Assembly: GCF_016728505.1 (NCBI RefSeq)
Contig: NZ_CP068159.1
Coordinates: 1,426,001-1,490,000 of the forward strand
Direction of reading: 5' to 3'
Source: Corynebacterium riegelii
GTDB lineage: Bacteria; Actinomycetota; Actinomycetes; Mycobacteriales; Mycobacteriaceae
DNA length: 64,000 nucleotides
The translations under genes and the position numbers were made by a program. The notes beneath the pieces are model-generated. The model was not told the origin of the DNA and did no database searches. It saw only the letters and a program-made list of their open reading frames with translations. How positions within the stretch are numbered: position 1 is the first letter of the stretch; each line of letters opens with the position of its first letter. This document shows positions 51,986 to 61,062 of the stretch, piece by piece.

Positions 51986-53181
51986 TAGCGCTCGCCCTCA
52001 GGCACACCCTCGTGCTGGGCCTTCGTCCACAAGGAACGAGCCGGGATCTTGGTGCGGTCCACGCGGTCGGCGTACTTGCGTGCGACGTCCTCAACCTCCG
52101 TAAGCAGGCCCTCTGCCAGGAAGGTCGGTTCAAGGCCTAGGCCGATGAACGTGTCGTTCGCAACAAACAGCTCGTTTTCCGCAGCCTCGTTGCGTGGGTT
52201 CGGAACCATCTGCACCTCAGCGCCCGAGATTTTGCCAATCAGCTGCGCCAGGTCGCGTACGCGGTGGGTCTCCGTCATCTGGTTGAAAATCTTCACGCGC
52301 TCGCCCTTAGCTGGCGGGTTCTCCACTGCGAGCTGGATGCACTTCGCCATGTCACGAATGTGGATGAATGCGCGAGTCTGGCCGCCAGTGCCGTGGACGG
52401 TCAGCGGGTAGCCAACCGCGGCCTGCATGAGGAAGCGATTGAGGACGGTGCCGTAGTCACCGTCGTAATCAAAGCGGTTGATCAGACGCTCATCGCGCTC
52501 CGTCTGCGGCGTATGCGTGCCCCAGATGATGCCCTGGTGCAGGTCCGTGATCCGCAGCTGGTCATTCTTGGCGTAGTACGCAAACAGATTCTGATCCAGC
52601 ACCTTGGTCATGTGATAGACAGAGCCAGGGTTGGTGGGGTAGAGGATCTCCTGCTTGACGACGCCATTCTCACCCGCATCCACCTGCACATCCAAGTAGC
52701 CTTCCGGGATCTTCATTCCGGCGGTGCCGTAGCCGTACACGCCCATGGTGCCCAAGTGGACGATGTGGACATCCAGACCGGATTCAACCACGGCTACCAG
52801 CAGGTTGTGGGTGGCGTTGACATTGTTGTCCACCGTGTAGCGCTTGGTGCGGTTGTTCTTCATAGAATACGGCGCAGCACGCTGCTCCGCGAAGTGGATG
52901 ACCACATCCGGCTTGTAGTCCTGAATGAACGTGAGCAGGCCCTCGAAATCCTGTGCAACGTCAATGTTTTGGAAGCCGATCTCCTTGCCGGTGACTTCCT
53001 TCCATGCAGCCAAGCGGTCTTCGATGCTTGCAATCGGCGTAAGCGATTCTGCACCCAACTCCTTGTCAATGGCGCGGCGGGACAGATTGTCCACAATCAC
53101 CACGTCATGGCCAATGTCCGAAAGGTGCAGCGATGCCGGCCAGCCGCAAAAACCATCTCCGCCGAGTACTGCAATCTTCAC
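51985..53181 (-). CDS. sqdB: UDP-sulfoquinovose synthase (SQD1/SqdB-like)
   Basis: A 398-aa short-chain dehydrogenase-fold enzyme. The N-terminal nucleotide loop GGDGFCGWPASLHL, then VDNLSRR, ESLTPIASI, VIHFAEQRAAPYSM, HLGTMGVYG and the active-site Y189-H-M-T-K193, correspond closely to SQD1, including Thr145. Later blocks DLHQGIIWG, NRFDYDGDYGTVLNRF and VHGTGGQTRAFIHIRD are also SQD1-like. It would make UDP-sulfoquinovose from UDP-glucose and sulfite. GTG start with GGAG upstream. The SQD2-like gene is translationally coupled. Confidence 0.88.
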   Translation of the reverse strand: MKIAVLGGDGFCGWPASLHLSDIGHDVVIVDNLSRRAIDKELGAESLTPIASIEDRLAAWKEVTGKEIGFQNIDVAQDFEGLLTFIQDYKPDVVIHFAEQRAAPYSMKNNRTKRYTVDNNVNATHNLLVAVVESGLDVHIVHLGTMGVYGYGTAGMKIPEGYLDVQVDAGENGVVKQEILYPTNPGSVYHMTKVLDQNLFAYYAKNDQLRITDLHQGIIWGTHTPQTERDERLINRFDYDGDYGTVLNRFLMQAAVGYPLTVHGTGGQTRAFIHIRDMAKCIQLAVENPPAKGERVKIFNQMTETHRVRDLAQLIGKISGAEVQMVPNPRNEAAENELFVANDTFIGLGLEPTFLAEGLLTEVEDVARKYADRVDRTKIPARSLWTKAQHEGVPEGER

Positions 53182-53455
53182 CTGTTCACTCCAGTCATTT
53201 TGTCCGAGAACACTTCCCGCCTACGTTACCCGCGCAAGTAGTGGTCCGCCTGATGAGACGGGGAATGTTCTGTTTTTGCTGGTCCTGGGTGTGTGGGGGT
53301 TGGGGTTTATACTGATTGCAACCGCTAGTGGGTCTGCCGAATGCATAAACGAAAATTAATGCAATAAATCCTGGGTTAGGCCTTGCGCGTCGAATGGTTT
53401 AGCGGGTATAATTAGGGGGACAAAATAAAGCGCAAAGCAGCAATGGGGGTACACC
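53182..53455. other. Divergent intergenic region, sqdB and HNH gene
   Basis: AT-rich toward the HNH gene, with AATGCATAAACG and AATTAATGCAATAAA near 53340-53367 and the strong promoter described separately. No gene is seen. No clear promoter for sqdB was identified. Confidence 0.4.
53383..53412 (+). promoter_or_regulatory. Promoter of the HNH gene
   Basis: TTGCGC (53383-53388) and a perfect TATAAT (53407-53412) are separated by 18 bp, 43 nt before the GTG. Confidence 0.6.
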
Positions 53456-54952
53456 GTGGGCGAACCATACTTCCGCACACAACGACCAGAGGATCCACGC
53501 AGTATCCGCGGCCAACGTATCCGCGACGTGTACTGGGATGAATTCGGCCACTTCGCCACCCCTGGAGCAAGTATTGATGACTTTGAAGTGGAAGTAGTGG
53601 CCATTAGGGAAGCGACCGGCTGGGCTAAAAGCGTGGTTGAGCAAGCGATCTTCTCGCATGCACGCCTGCAGTATTTGCCGAAGCTTCGTGCCTTGCAGGC
53701 CGAAACGCGGGTGATGGATCTGCAGCATTTACGTGCCATTGATACTGTGCTTGCTGAACTTGGGCCAGAGATCACTGATGAGGCGTATGCCGAATTCGAC
53801 GAGATGCTGACCGTTACGTTTACTCCGAAGCGGCCTGGGCAAAACACTCCACAAACCACCACGATTACTCGTCGTATCCGGGAGATGATCAAACGGATTG
53901 ACCCATCGTGTGCGTATCAGCCGAAGCGGCGTCAGCAACGAGTGGCGCAGGCACAGGCTGGTGATGACGTGTTGACGTTTGAGGAATCTGCATTTACCGG
54001 GACTGTGAAAACGTTGGTTACGTTGGCGACGAACCCGTTGACTGCGCGTGTGGTGCGAGAGCATGTGTTGGCTACCGCACGGGAGCATAAAACATCGATG
54101 GCTGATGCGATGGTGAAACTGCTTTCGGGTGAGATCACCCCAACAAAAGCCACGCTGCATGTGTTTGTGCCGAAGGGCCGTAAGGCTGGTGGGCCAGCCT
54201 ATGTGCCAGGGGTTTGGGCACTGACTCCGGAAGCCACTGCGGCACTGGATGACCTGCTGGCGTCAGCGAAGGTCACAGAAGTAGATATGGAGGCAGAACT
54301 CCAGGCACATACGGATAGCTACACCCCGACCGAGGCGATGCGACGAGTTGTGTGTGCTCGTCATACGCATTGTGTGTTCCCGGGGTGCACGGTGCCGTCA
54401 CAGCTATGTCAGTTGGATCACCGGATTCCGTTTGGCCAGGGTGGTAAAACCACGCCGAGTAACTTGTATCCGTTGTGTCAAAAGCATCACAACTTGAAGA
54501 CCGATAAGCGTGGTTTCTATGTTCCGGATCCGGATACGGGTGAAATCTTGTGGCTGTTTTCCAATGGCACCTATGAACTGACCACCCCAGATAGCTTGAT
54601 CGAGCACAACACCCAGGCACAGGCACCACGGTGGAAGAGCAATCTTGAGCAGGTATGTGAGCATCGCAGCAAGGTCGCGCAGTTCTACGCCAAGGGCCAC
54701 AAAATACTGGATGATTTTGATAACCACCACAACCTTGAACAGGCCGACGCCCAGATCGCAGCGTTGGAGGAAGAATACGGCCTTCAATTCCCGATCAAGG
54801 CGGTGCTACCAGAGCCGGTGAGGGAGCCGAAAATATCAGACTTTTTCGGACCGACACCGCCTGTCCGAGAACCTGAGGATGGTTGGGACGAAGAATACGC
54901 ACCGGAAGACGAATGGCCGGAAGAAATACAGCAGTTAATCTTCAACCACTAG
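53456..54952 (+). CDS. HNH-nuclease-domain protein (DUF222/13E12-like)
   Basis: A 498-aa protein with a helical N-terminal region of about 300 residues and a C-terminal HNH module: CARHTHCVFPGC, LDHRIPFGQGG and SNLYPLCQKHHNLKT give the His, Asn, His set with flanking cysteines. An acidic Pro-rich tail follows. Such proteins occur in many copies in Actinobacteria and some associate with mobile DNA. AT content and codon use look somewhat different from the neighbours. No other mobile-element gene is adjacent. Confidence 0.8.
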   Translation: MGEPYFRTQRPEDPRSIRGQRIRDVYWDEFGHFATPGASIDDFEVEVVAIREATGWAKSVVEQAIFSHARLQYLPKLRALQAETRVMDLQHLRAIDTVLAELGPEITDEAYAEFDEMLTVTFTPKRPGQNTPQTTTITRRIREMIKRIDPSCAYQPKRRQQRVAQAQAGDDVLTFEESAFTGTVKTLVTLATNPLTARVVREHVLATAREHKTSMADAMVKLLSGEITPTKATLHVFVPKGRKAGGPAYVPGVWALTPEATAALDDLLASAKVTEVDMEAELQAHTDSYTPTEAMRRVVCARHTHCVFPGCTVPSQLCQLDHRIPFGQGGKTTPSNLYPLCQKHHNLKTDKRGFYVPDPDTGEILWLFSNGTYELTTPDSLIEHNTQAQAPRWKSNLEQVCEHRSKVAQFYAKGHKILDDFDNHHNLEQADAQIAALEEEYGLQFPIKAVLPEPVREPKISDFFGPTPPVREPEDGWDEEYAPEDEWPEEIQQLIFNH

Positions 54953-55297
54953 ACCAAGGTGGATGCTTTCCAGCTCGTACTGGCCCGGACCAGGTGGAAG
55001 TGCGGCCAGCTCAGCTGCGGTTTGGTCGGTCACCGGAATAATCCACCCGGTTTTTGGATCAAGTGTTGGATCCGAAGCGGAATCGGTGGGGGTGAAGGTG
55101 ACGGGGCGGGACGTGGGGGCGTCGGCAAGCAACTGCACCGGGCCCCGAAACTTCCGCAACGCGTCGAGACCCGGCGGGGTAGTGGTAATAATGACCAGTT
55201 TTTCATCAGTGTCCGGCGAAAGGTTGGCGGTGTGGACGGAAAGCTGTGCCACCCGAACCGTTGGAACCCGGTTGAAAAATCGGTCAAAGAAACCCAT
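54935..55297 (-). CDS. Small cytoplasmic protein, unknown function
   Basis: A 120-aa protein starting MGFFDRFFNRVPTVRVAQLS, with PGLDALRKFRGPVQLL and a C-terminal PGPGQYELESIHLG. No signal peptide or membrane segment. TAGACT lies 8 nt before the ATG (a leaderless pattern). It overlaps the HNH gene tail to tail by 18 nt. The family is not recognised. Confidence 0.6.
   Translation of the reverse strand: MGFFDRFFNRVPTVRVAQLSVHTANLSPDTDEKLVIITTTPPGLDALRKFRGPVQLLADAPTSRPVTFTPTDSASDPTLDPKTGWIIPVTDQTAAELAALPPGPGQYELESIHLGLVVED
55117..55132 (+). repeat. Copy of the GCGTCGRYAAGC interspersed motif
   Basis: GGGCGTCGGCAAGCAA in the small unknown gene. A partial copy, GTGGGCGTCGGCAAG, occurs at 55701-55715 in pepT. 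Confidence 0.4.
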
Positions 55298-55400
55298 GTG
55301 CAGCGAGTCTAGTGGTACTAACGAACACGACGCACAAGCGCTCGGTAGAGGAATTTAGGCATCGTGCGCAAAGTACGTGATTGCAGGGCCAAACGGATGG

Positions 55401-56630
55401 TTATTCTCCGCGCATCAAGGCGAGGGTGAGTTCGTAGCAGCGCTCGAGGGAGGGCACCGGCAAAAACTCGTAGATCGAGTGGAAGTTGTGCGCGCCGGTG
55501 AAATAGTTCGGGGTGTAAATACCCTGGTTGGATAGCCACGACCCGTCGGTGCCGCCGCGCATGTCAATCTCCTTGGCCTCGATGCCGAGGCGTCGCATCG
55601 TGGCGTGGAGACGCTCGGAGCCAACGGAGTTCTCGGGCGTCTTAGCATCGGAGATGTTCGCGTACACATCCTCGATGTTGCAGGTGATGGTGGCGCGCGG
55701 GTGGGCGTCGGCAAGATCGCTGGCAAGCGAGCGCAAACGTTGCTTCTTCTCGTCGTAGCCTGCGCGGTCGTGGTCGCGGATGCTCAACTGCATCGTGCAG
55801 GTGGACTGGTTGCCGTCGATGTGGTTGAGCCAGATGAAGCCTTCGCGGCCTTCGGTGTGCTCGGGGGTTTCCTGCGGATTGAGCTGGTTGGCAAACTCCA
55901 TTGCTAACGTGATCGGGTTGACCAGATTGCCCTTCGCGTTCATTGGGTGGGCGCTGACACCTGCGATGGTGATGGTGGCGGTGGCGGCGTTGAACGTGGT
56001 CTCAACGACCTCACCAAGCTCGCCGCCGTCGACGGTGTAGGCGTAATCGACGGGGAAGCGGTCAAAGTCAATGGTGCGCACCCCGCGCAGGCCGATCTCT
56101 TCGTCTGGGACGAACGCGATGTAGATGTCTCCCTGTGGTGCCTGGCCGCCAAGTTCGGTGACTGCTTCCATGATGGCGGTCACGCCGGCTTTGTCATCCG
56201 CACCAAGCACGCTCGTGCCGTCCGTGTGGGCGATCGGCTGGCCCTTGTACGCTGCAAGTTCCAGGTGTTCGGCGGTGCGCAGCCACAGATCACGTTCGGC
56301 GTTGAGACAAATGTCGCTGCCGTCGAAGTGAGTGAGCTGCGGGTTCACCGTTGGGGAGAGGTTGACATCCACCGTGTCCAGGTGGGAGCAGAAGCCGATC
56401 GCAGGGCCTTTGCCGGTGCCGGGAATCTTGGCCGTGACCACACACGTGTCCGACAGGTGGACGTTGGTGGCCCCGGCGTTGGTGAGCTCACTGACAAGCA
56501 AACGCGCGAACGTCCACTGGCTTTCGGTGGACGGGACCGTGGTTGCTGATGCGTCAGATTGGCTTTCCGTGCGGACGTAGCGGAAGAAGCGGTCGGTGAG
56601 ACGTTGCTGGATCGGTGTGAGAGTGCTCAT
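55401..56630 (-). CDS. pepT: Peptidase T (tripeptide aminopeptidase)
   Basis: A 409-aa M20B metallopeptidase with metal-site segments FCSHLDTVDVN, LGADDKAGVTAIMEA and PDEEIGLRG, a dimerisation domain and RGGTDGSWLSNQG near the C-terminus. It removes N-terminal residues from tripeptides. TACCCT lies 6 nt before the ATG. The POT peptide transporter encoded nearby could supply its substrates. Confidence 0.93.
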   Translation of the reverse strand: MSTLTPIQQRLTDRFFRYVRTESQSDASATTVPSTESQWTFARLLVSELTNAGATNVHLSDTCVVTAKIPGTGKGPAIGFCSHLDTVDVNLSPTVNPQLTHFDGSDICLNAERDLWLRTAEHLELAAYKGQPIAHTDGTSVLGADDKAGVTAIMEAVTELGGQAPQGDIYIAFVPDEEIGLRGVRTIDFDRFPVDYAYTVDGGELGEVVETTFNAATATITIAGVSAHPMNAKGNLVNPITLAMEFANQLNPQETPEHTEGREGFIWLNHIDGNQSTCTMQLSIRDHDRAGYDEKKQRLRSLASDLADAHPRATITCNIEDVYANISDAKTPENSVGSERLHATMRRLGIEAKEIDMRGGTDGSWLSNQGIYTPNYFTGAHNFHSIYEFLPVPSLERCYELTLALMRGE

Positions 56631-56647
56631 GCCGCGAGGGTAGCGCG

Positions 56648-57091
56648 TTAGTTTGCTGGTGCTGCCTCAGGGGAGCGAACGGGGTTATCGATTGCTCGGC
56701 CGAGCAGCACGATGAAGATGATCAGCGCGATGGTGAGCATGATGTGGCCCAAACCTGCGATGCCAGAAACTGCCGCACCCGACTCCTTACCCAGCACTGT
56801 CAGGGAGCCGTGGAAGATCAGCATGCCGACGGTGGTGAGCAGGCCAGCGTTGTATAGCCAGAAGAAAGCGTTGAAAAGCTTCTTGTCACGTGAAAAGGTG
56901 AAGACCTTTTCCAAGGCGAGGAAAATGAGGAACATCATGAAGCCCAGTGCAAGAAGATGCGTGTGCGTGACGCCGAGCTGGGTGAACTGGCCTTCCGGGA
57001 AGTCGTTGGCGCGGGTGAACTCGCGGTAGAACACGCCGGAGATGAGGCCGAATGCGAGGTAGAAGACTGCGGCTCTGTAGAGGGACTTCAT
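56648..57091 (-). CDS. DUF2871 family membrane protein
   Basis: A 147-aa protein with four membrane helices and two conserved histidines in THTHLLALGFMMF. It matches the DUF2871 pattern (small haem-copper-oxidase-like fold); function unknown. AAAGGAG lies 8 nt before the ATG at 57091; a TTG at 57094 is in frame. Confidence 0.75.
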   Translation of the reverse strand: MKSLYRAAVFYLAFGLISGVFYREFTRANDFPEGQFTQLGVTHTHLLALGFMMFLIFLALEKVFTFSRDKKLFNAFFWLYNAGLLTTVGMLIFHGSLTVLGKESGAAVSGIAGLGHIMLTIALIIFIVLLGRAIDNPVRSPEAAPAN

Positions 57092-57216
57092 CAAAAACTC
57101 CTTTTAGCAACAAGGTGTTGTGAACTTTATCTACGGTTCTACCAGAAAACGTGCAACCTGAAAACCGATGCGGCGGCCACCTCGGACGCAGTGAGTGAGT
57201 GTATAAGGTGACCAGT

Positions 57217-58374
57217 ATGTCTGAATCGCACCGTGTAGATATGGTCGTGTCGTACGGCACTGGCGACCTGGTTGTCACCCCGTATGACTACGAAACACCG
57301 TTGCGGCGCGATAACCGACTCACGCGCGCCGGGTGGAAATCGCTCTTCCGTCGCGTGGTCACAGACTTTTCCAACGACGCAATGGTGGACCGTGCCGCTA
57401 CCTTGACCTATTACACCCTGCTGTCGGTGGCGCCGATGTTGCTCGCCGCCTACTCCATGTTCAGCCTGCTTATGCCTAGTAGCGATGAGATGGCCGATTC
57501 CATCATCGCGGACCTCATCGCCCAGTACGTGCCGGTGCAACTGCAAGAAGAAGCATTCCGGTTAATCTCCGTTATTGTCGGCACACCGGCGGAAAGCACC
57601 GTCGCGCTTGCGGTGTCCGTGATTATCTCGCTGCTGTCCGCCTCGGCGTATGTGCGTTCGTTTTCGCGCAACGCGAACCTGATTTACGGCCGCACTGAGG
57701 GCCGCCCGATTGTGGTGACGTGGCTAACTATGTGGCTGGTCACGCTGGTCATGGTGGTCGGCGCGGTGCTGATCATTCTTGGTGCGCTGCTGACCGATTC
57801 CATTGTGAACGCGGTGCTTGGCCCGATTGCCAGACCACTGCAGCTGCAGGAGGAACTGGACTACTTGACCTCCATTTTCTTGCCGGTGTGGGCATATCTG
57901 CGCGGGCCGGTCATTGCGGTGGTATCCATCGCGCTGGTGTCCGTGCTGTACTACTTTGCGCCAAACGTAAAACCGGGACGTTTCCGCGTGCTCACTCTGG
58001 GATCAGCAACCGCGCTGCTGGTGATCGCGGGGTTGTGGATGTCGTTTGGCCTGTACCTGAAGTACGTTGGCATCCGCACTACCTACGGGGCATTCGGAAC
58101 GGTGCTTGCTGTGCTGGCGCTGATCTGGCTGATGAACATTGTGCTGTTAGAAGGCGTGAAAATTGACGCTGAAGTGCTGCGTTCCAAGGAACTGCAAGCG
58201 GGTATGGACGCAAGTCGCAACATCCAGGCGCCGCCGCGCTCCAACCGGGGAGCTGCCTGGCGGTTGAAAACCAGGCGCTGGACCGACCGTGCTGCCGCCG
58301 AAATCCTTCAGGAGAGCATTACGCAGCAGCTTGACGACGCCGCAATGCACCCACCACAACCGCCAACCCAATAA
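57217..58374 (+). CDS. YihY/BrkB family inner-membrane protein
   Basis: A 385-aa protein with a cytoplasmic N-terminus, NDAMVDRAATLTYYTLLSVAPMLL at the first helix and five to six further helices up to about residue 325, then a basic tail. The family is common but its role is not established. TAAGGT lies 7 nt before the ATG. It overlaps the convergent POT gene by 56 nt. Confidence 0.82.
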   Translation: MSESHRVDMVVSYGTGDLVVTPYDYETPLRRDNRLTRAGWKSLFRRVVTDFSNDAMVDRAATLTYYTLLSVAPMLLAAYSMFSLLMPSSDEMADSIIADLIAQYVPVQLQEEAFRLISVIVGTPAESTVALAVSVIISLLSASAYVRSFSRNANLIYGRTEGRPIVVTWLTMWLVTLVMVVGAVLIILGALLTDSIVNAVLGPIARPLQLQEELDYLTSIFLPVWAYLRGPVIAVVSIALVSVLYYFAPNVKPGRFRVLTLGSATALLVIAGLWMSFGLYLKYVGIRTTYGAFGTVLAVLALIWLMNIVLLEGVKIDAEVLRSKELQAGMDASRNIQAPPRSNRGAAWRLKTRRWTDRAAAEILQESITQQLDDAAMHPPQPPTQ

Positions 58375-59716
58375 CCACCGGCACCATGCCGACTGCGATG
58401 AGGTAGGCACGTTCAGCAGCGGGGTCGGTGGGGTCGTAGAACGATGACGCGGTACCCGCAAGCGAGGTGCCAATAGCCATGGTGAGGAAGTAGAGCGCTG
58501 AAAACCTGGTGCGAAACGCCTCAGGTGCGTATGCGCCGGTAGAGGACATGCCGATGGGGCCGATGAACAACTCTCCAAGCGACATGCACAAAATGCATGC
58601 GGCTAGCGCTGCAATTGGCGCCGTTGCGCCGACAAACGGCAACAGAATGAACATGCCAGCGCCAGCAAGTGCCAAACCGCCACCCATTACCGTGTGCTTG
58701 CGCGGCGAAAAGCGGCTCAACAGTGCCGCGATGGGCAGGGAGAAGAGCAAAATGTAGAGCGGGTTCAGGGACTGCATCCAGGATGCCGGCACGGTGAAAC
58801 TGCCAATGGTTCGGTCTAGGCGCTGGTCCGAATACACCGCAAAGACGCCAGCGGTCTGTGCGAACAGACCCCAGTACGCGGTCGAGCACACAAAGAGCGG
58901 AATGAACTGGCGCACACGCGCTCGCTCCGCCGCGGTGGTGTTCGGGGAGGTCAGCGCTTGGATGAACAATGCGGCTGCAGCCGCGACGGTACATACCAAC
59001 AGGATGAGAACAAGCCGTGCCGGGGGCAGAAAAACAATTGCAAGCACGACTAGGGCGGTTGTGGACACAACGGCCGAGGCGACGGTGCGTGCTGGGGCAG
59101 TGTGGGTGGGGCGGCCGATCGCATCGCGTCCCAGTGCGTCGATAACGCGAGGGCGCAGCGCGGCATAGAAGATCGCGCCGATGATCATCAAGATTGCAGC
59201 GGCACCGAAGCCGACGTGGAAGCCGTAGCGTTCGGACAACCAGCCGGTAAGTAGCGGGCCGAAAAGTGCGCCGAGGTTAATACCGAGGTAGAAGATCTGA
59301 AACGCAGCGTCACGGCGACCCGAGGACGCCGGATACGCCATACCGAGCAGCGTGATCGCTGCGGTTTTTAGGAAACCGGAACCAAGCGCCACCAAGATGA
59401 GTCCTACGCCAACGCCCGTAAAACCAGGGATCAGCGCGAGCGCAACGTGGCCTGCGACCAGCAATCCGCAGCCGGTGAGCAAGGTGCGTTCTGGGCCTAG
59501 GACCCGGTCGCCGATCCAGCCGCCCGCAAATGTGCAGAGGTACAAACTTGCACCGTAGGCGCCGATAAGTGCCGTGGCATCGGCCTCTGCCATGCCTAGG
59601 TTTCGGTAGAGGTAGTAGACCAAAATTGCCTGCATGCCGTAGAAGCTGAAGCGCTCCCAGGCTTCCACGCCGGCAAGGGCGGCCACCACGCTTGAACGGT
59701 GTTCAATTTTTTGCAT
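58319..59716 (-). CDS. POT-family proton-dependent oligopeptide transporter
   Basis: A 465-aa MFS-type carrier with about twelve to fourteen helices, the N-terminal EAWERFSFYGMQAILVYY (the ExxERFxYY-type motif) and GAYGASLYLCTFAGGWIGDRVLG. It imports di- and tripeptides. A BioQ-like palindrome overlaps codons 4-8, and the gene is divergent from bioA, so it may share biotin-responsive control; import of biotinyl-peptides is a speculative link. Confidence 0.88.
   Translation of the reverse strand: MQKIEHRSSVVAALAGVEAWERFSFYGMQAILVYYLYRNLGMAEADATALIGAYGASLYLCTFAGGWIGDRVLGPERTLLTGCGLLVAGHVALALIPGFTGVGVGLILVALGSGFLKTAAITLLGMAYPASSGRRDAAFQIFYLGINLGALFGPLLTGWLSERYGFHVGFGAAAILMIIGAIFYAALRPRVIDALGRDAIGRPTHTAPARTVASAVVSTTALVVLAIVFLPPARLVLILLVCTVAAAAALFIQALTSPNTTAAERARVRQFIPLFVCSTAYWGLFAQTAGVFAVYSDQRLDRTIGSFTVPASWMQSLNPLYILLFSLPIAALLSRFSPRKHTVMGGGLALAGAGMFILLPFVGATAPIAALAACILCMSLGELFIGPIGMSSTGAYAPEAFRTRFSALYFLTMAIGTSLAGTASSFYDPTDPAAERAYLIAVGMVPVVIGLAVVVGALRRRQAAA
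59692..59706. promoter_or_regulatory. BioQ-like box inside the POT transporter start
   Basis: TTGAACGGTGTTCAA is a perfect 6-bp inverted repeat around GGT, spanning codons 4-8 of the transporter gene. It has the same arms as the box upstream of bioA. Confidence 0.5.
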
Positions 59717-59730
59717 GAACAGCAGTATGC

Positions 59731-59748
59731 AACACCTACGGCGGTGTT
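59731..59748. promoter_or_regulatory. Inverted repeat in the POT-bioA spacer
   Basis: AACACC-TACGGC-GGTGTT, perfect 6-bp arms, between the two BioQ-like boxes. It overlaps a possible TAGGAT -10 (59748-59753) for bioA. Confidence 0.3.
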
Positions 59749-59770
59749 AGGATCGTTTTTCACAAGAAAG

Positions 59771-59785
59771 TTGAACAGCGTTCAA
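59771..59785. promoter_or_regulatory. BioQ-like box upstream of bioA
   Basis: TTGAACAGCGTTCAA, a perfect 6-bp inverted repeat around AGC, 11 nt before the bioA ATG. TetR-type BioQ of corynebacteria binds TGAAC-N3-GTT-type sites at biotin genes. Confidence 0.65.
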
Positions 59786-59796
59786 GGAAGGCTTTA

Positions 59797-61062
59797 ATGC
59801 ACGCCCGCGACATCGCCGCCATCGACGCCGCACACATCTGGCACCCCTACGCCGAGCCCGGCCAATTCACCTACCCTGTTGCCAGTGCTGCCGGCACGAG
59901 CATCAGGCTTGTCGACGGCCGCGTGCTCATCGACGCCATGTCATCCTGGTGGGCCGCCGCCCACGGCCACTCCAACCCGCGCCTGGTTGCCGCCGCAGAA
60001 TCACAAATCTCCACAATGAGCCACGTCATGTTCGGCGGCCTCACGCACGAGCCTGCGGCAATGCTGACGCAACGCTTGCTCAACCTCACCGGCAACAACT
60101 TCAGCCAGGTGTTCTACTCAGACTCGGGCTCAGTTTCCGTGGAGGTGGCGATGAAGATGGCGCTGCAGTACGCCATCGGCCAAGGGCACCCCGAACGCAC
60201 GACGTTTCTCACGTGGCGTTCTGGCTACCACGGTGACACGTTTGCCACGATGAGTGTGTGCGACCCGGAGGGCGGCATGCACGCCATGTGGGGGGATGCG
60301 CTCAAGCCCCAGGTGTTTGCGGAGGTGCCGCCGGTGCGTGGGGCGTCGGCAAGCGAAATAGCTCACTACCTGGAGCATCTTGGGTCCCTGATTGATGAAA
60401 GCATCGCCGGAATCATTATTGAGCCGGTGGTTCAAGGCGCCGGTGGGATGCGCTTTCATGATGCGGAACTTGTGCAGGGGGTGCGCAAGCTTTGTAATGA
60501 TGCGGGCATCCCACTTATTGCCGACGAAATCGCCACCGGGTTTGGCCGCACAGGCCAACTGTTCACCACACTGTCCAACGGTGTCGTGCCCGATATCTTG
60601 TGCCTGGGCAAAGCGATGACCGGTGGGTTTATGTCGCTTGCGGCGACACTTGCCACCGAAACAATTGCACGCGGCATGGAGCCCAAAGCGCTTATGCACG
60701 GCCCGACGTTTATGGCCAACCCGCTCGCGTGCGCCGTGGCTGCGGAATCCGTGGCCATGTTTGCTGAAGGGACGTGGCAAATGCAGGTGCCGCGCATCGC
60801 AGCCGAGCTTGAGGCCGGGCTGCGGCCGCTGGCTTCGCTTCCGGGGGTTGCTGACGTGCGAGTACTTGGCGCAATTGGTGTTGTTGAGCTGGAACACAAC
60901 GCGCCCATGCGGGAAGCAACCGAAGCGGCCATGGCCCAAGGCGTATGGATCCGCCCGTTTGGTCGACTGATTTACACCATGCCGCCGTACATCTGCACCA
61001 GCGAAGAGATCGCGCAGATCTGCCGCGGTGTTGCAGCGGCAGTGAAGGAGAGCATCGCATGA
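59797..61062 (+). CDS. bioA: Adenosylmethionine-8-amino-7-oxononanoate aminotransferase
   Basis: A 421-aa PLP enzyme forming 7,8-diaminopelargonate in biotin synthesis. It has HIWHPYAEPGQ, AMSSWWAAAHGH, FYSDSGSVSVEVAMKMA, ADEIATGFGRTG and the PLP lysine Lys272 in LGKAMTGG. AAGGAAGG precedes the ATG. bioD starts within its stop (ATGA). No bioB or bioF is in this window. Confidence 0.95.
   Translation: MHARDIAAIDAAHIWHPYAEPGQFTYPVASAAGTSIRLVDGRVLIDAMSSWWAAAHGHSNPRLVAAAESQISTMSHVMFGGLTHEPAAMLTQRLLNLTGNNFSQVFYSDSGSVSVEVAMKMALQYAIGQGHPERTTFLTWRSGYHGDTFATMSVCDPEGGMHAMWGDALKPQVFAEVPPVRGASASEIAHYLEHLGSLIDESIAGIIIEPVVQGAGGMRFHDAELVQGVRKLCNDAGIPLIADEIATGFGRTGQLFTTLSNGVVPDILCLGKAMTGGFMSLAATLATETIARGMEPKALMHGPTFMANPLACAVAAESVAMFAEGTWQMQVPRIAAELEAGLRPLASLPGVADVRVLGAIGVVELEHNAPMREATEAAMAQGVWIRPFGRLIYTMPPYICTSEEIAQICRGVAAAVKESIA
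60338..60354 (+). repeat. Copy of the GCGTCGRYAAGC motif in a different coding frame
   Basis: GTGGGGCGTCGGCAAGC, in the plus-strand bioA, where it encodes GASAS instead of the LxDA peptide. AGCTC follows a few bases later, as in the full consensus. Confidence 0.45.
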
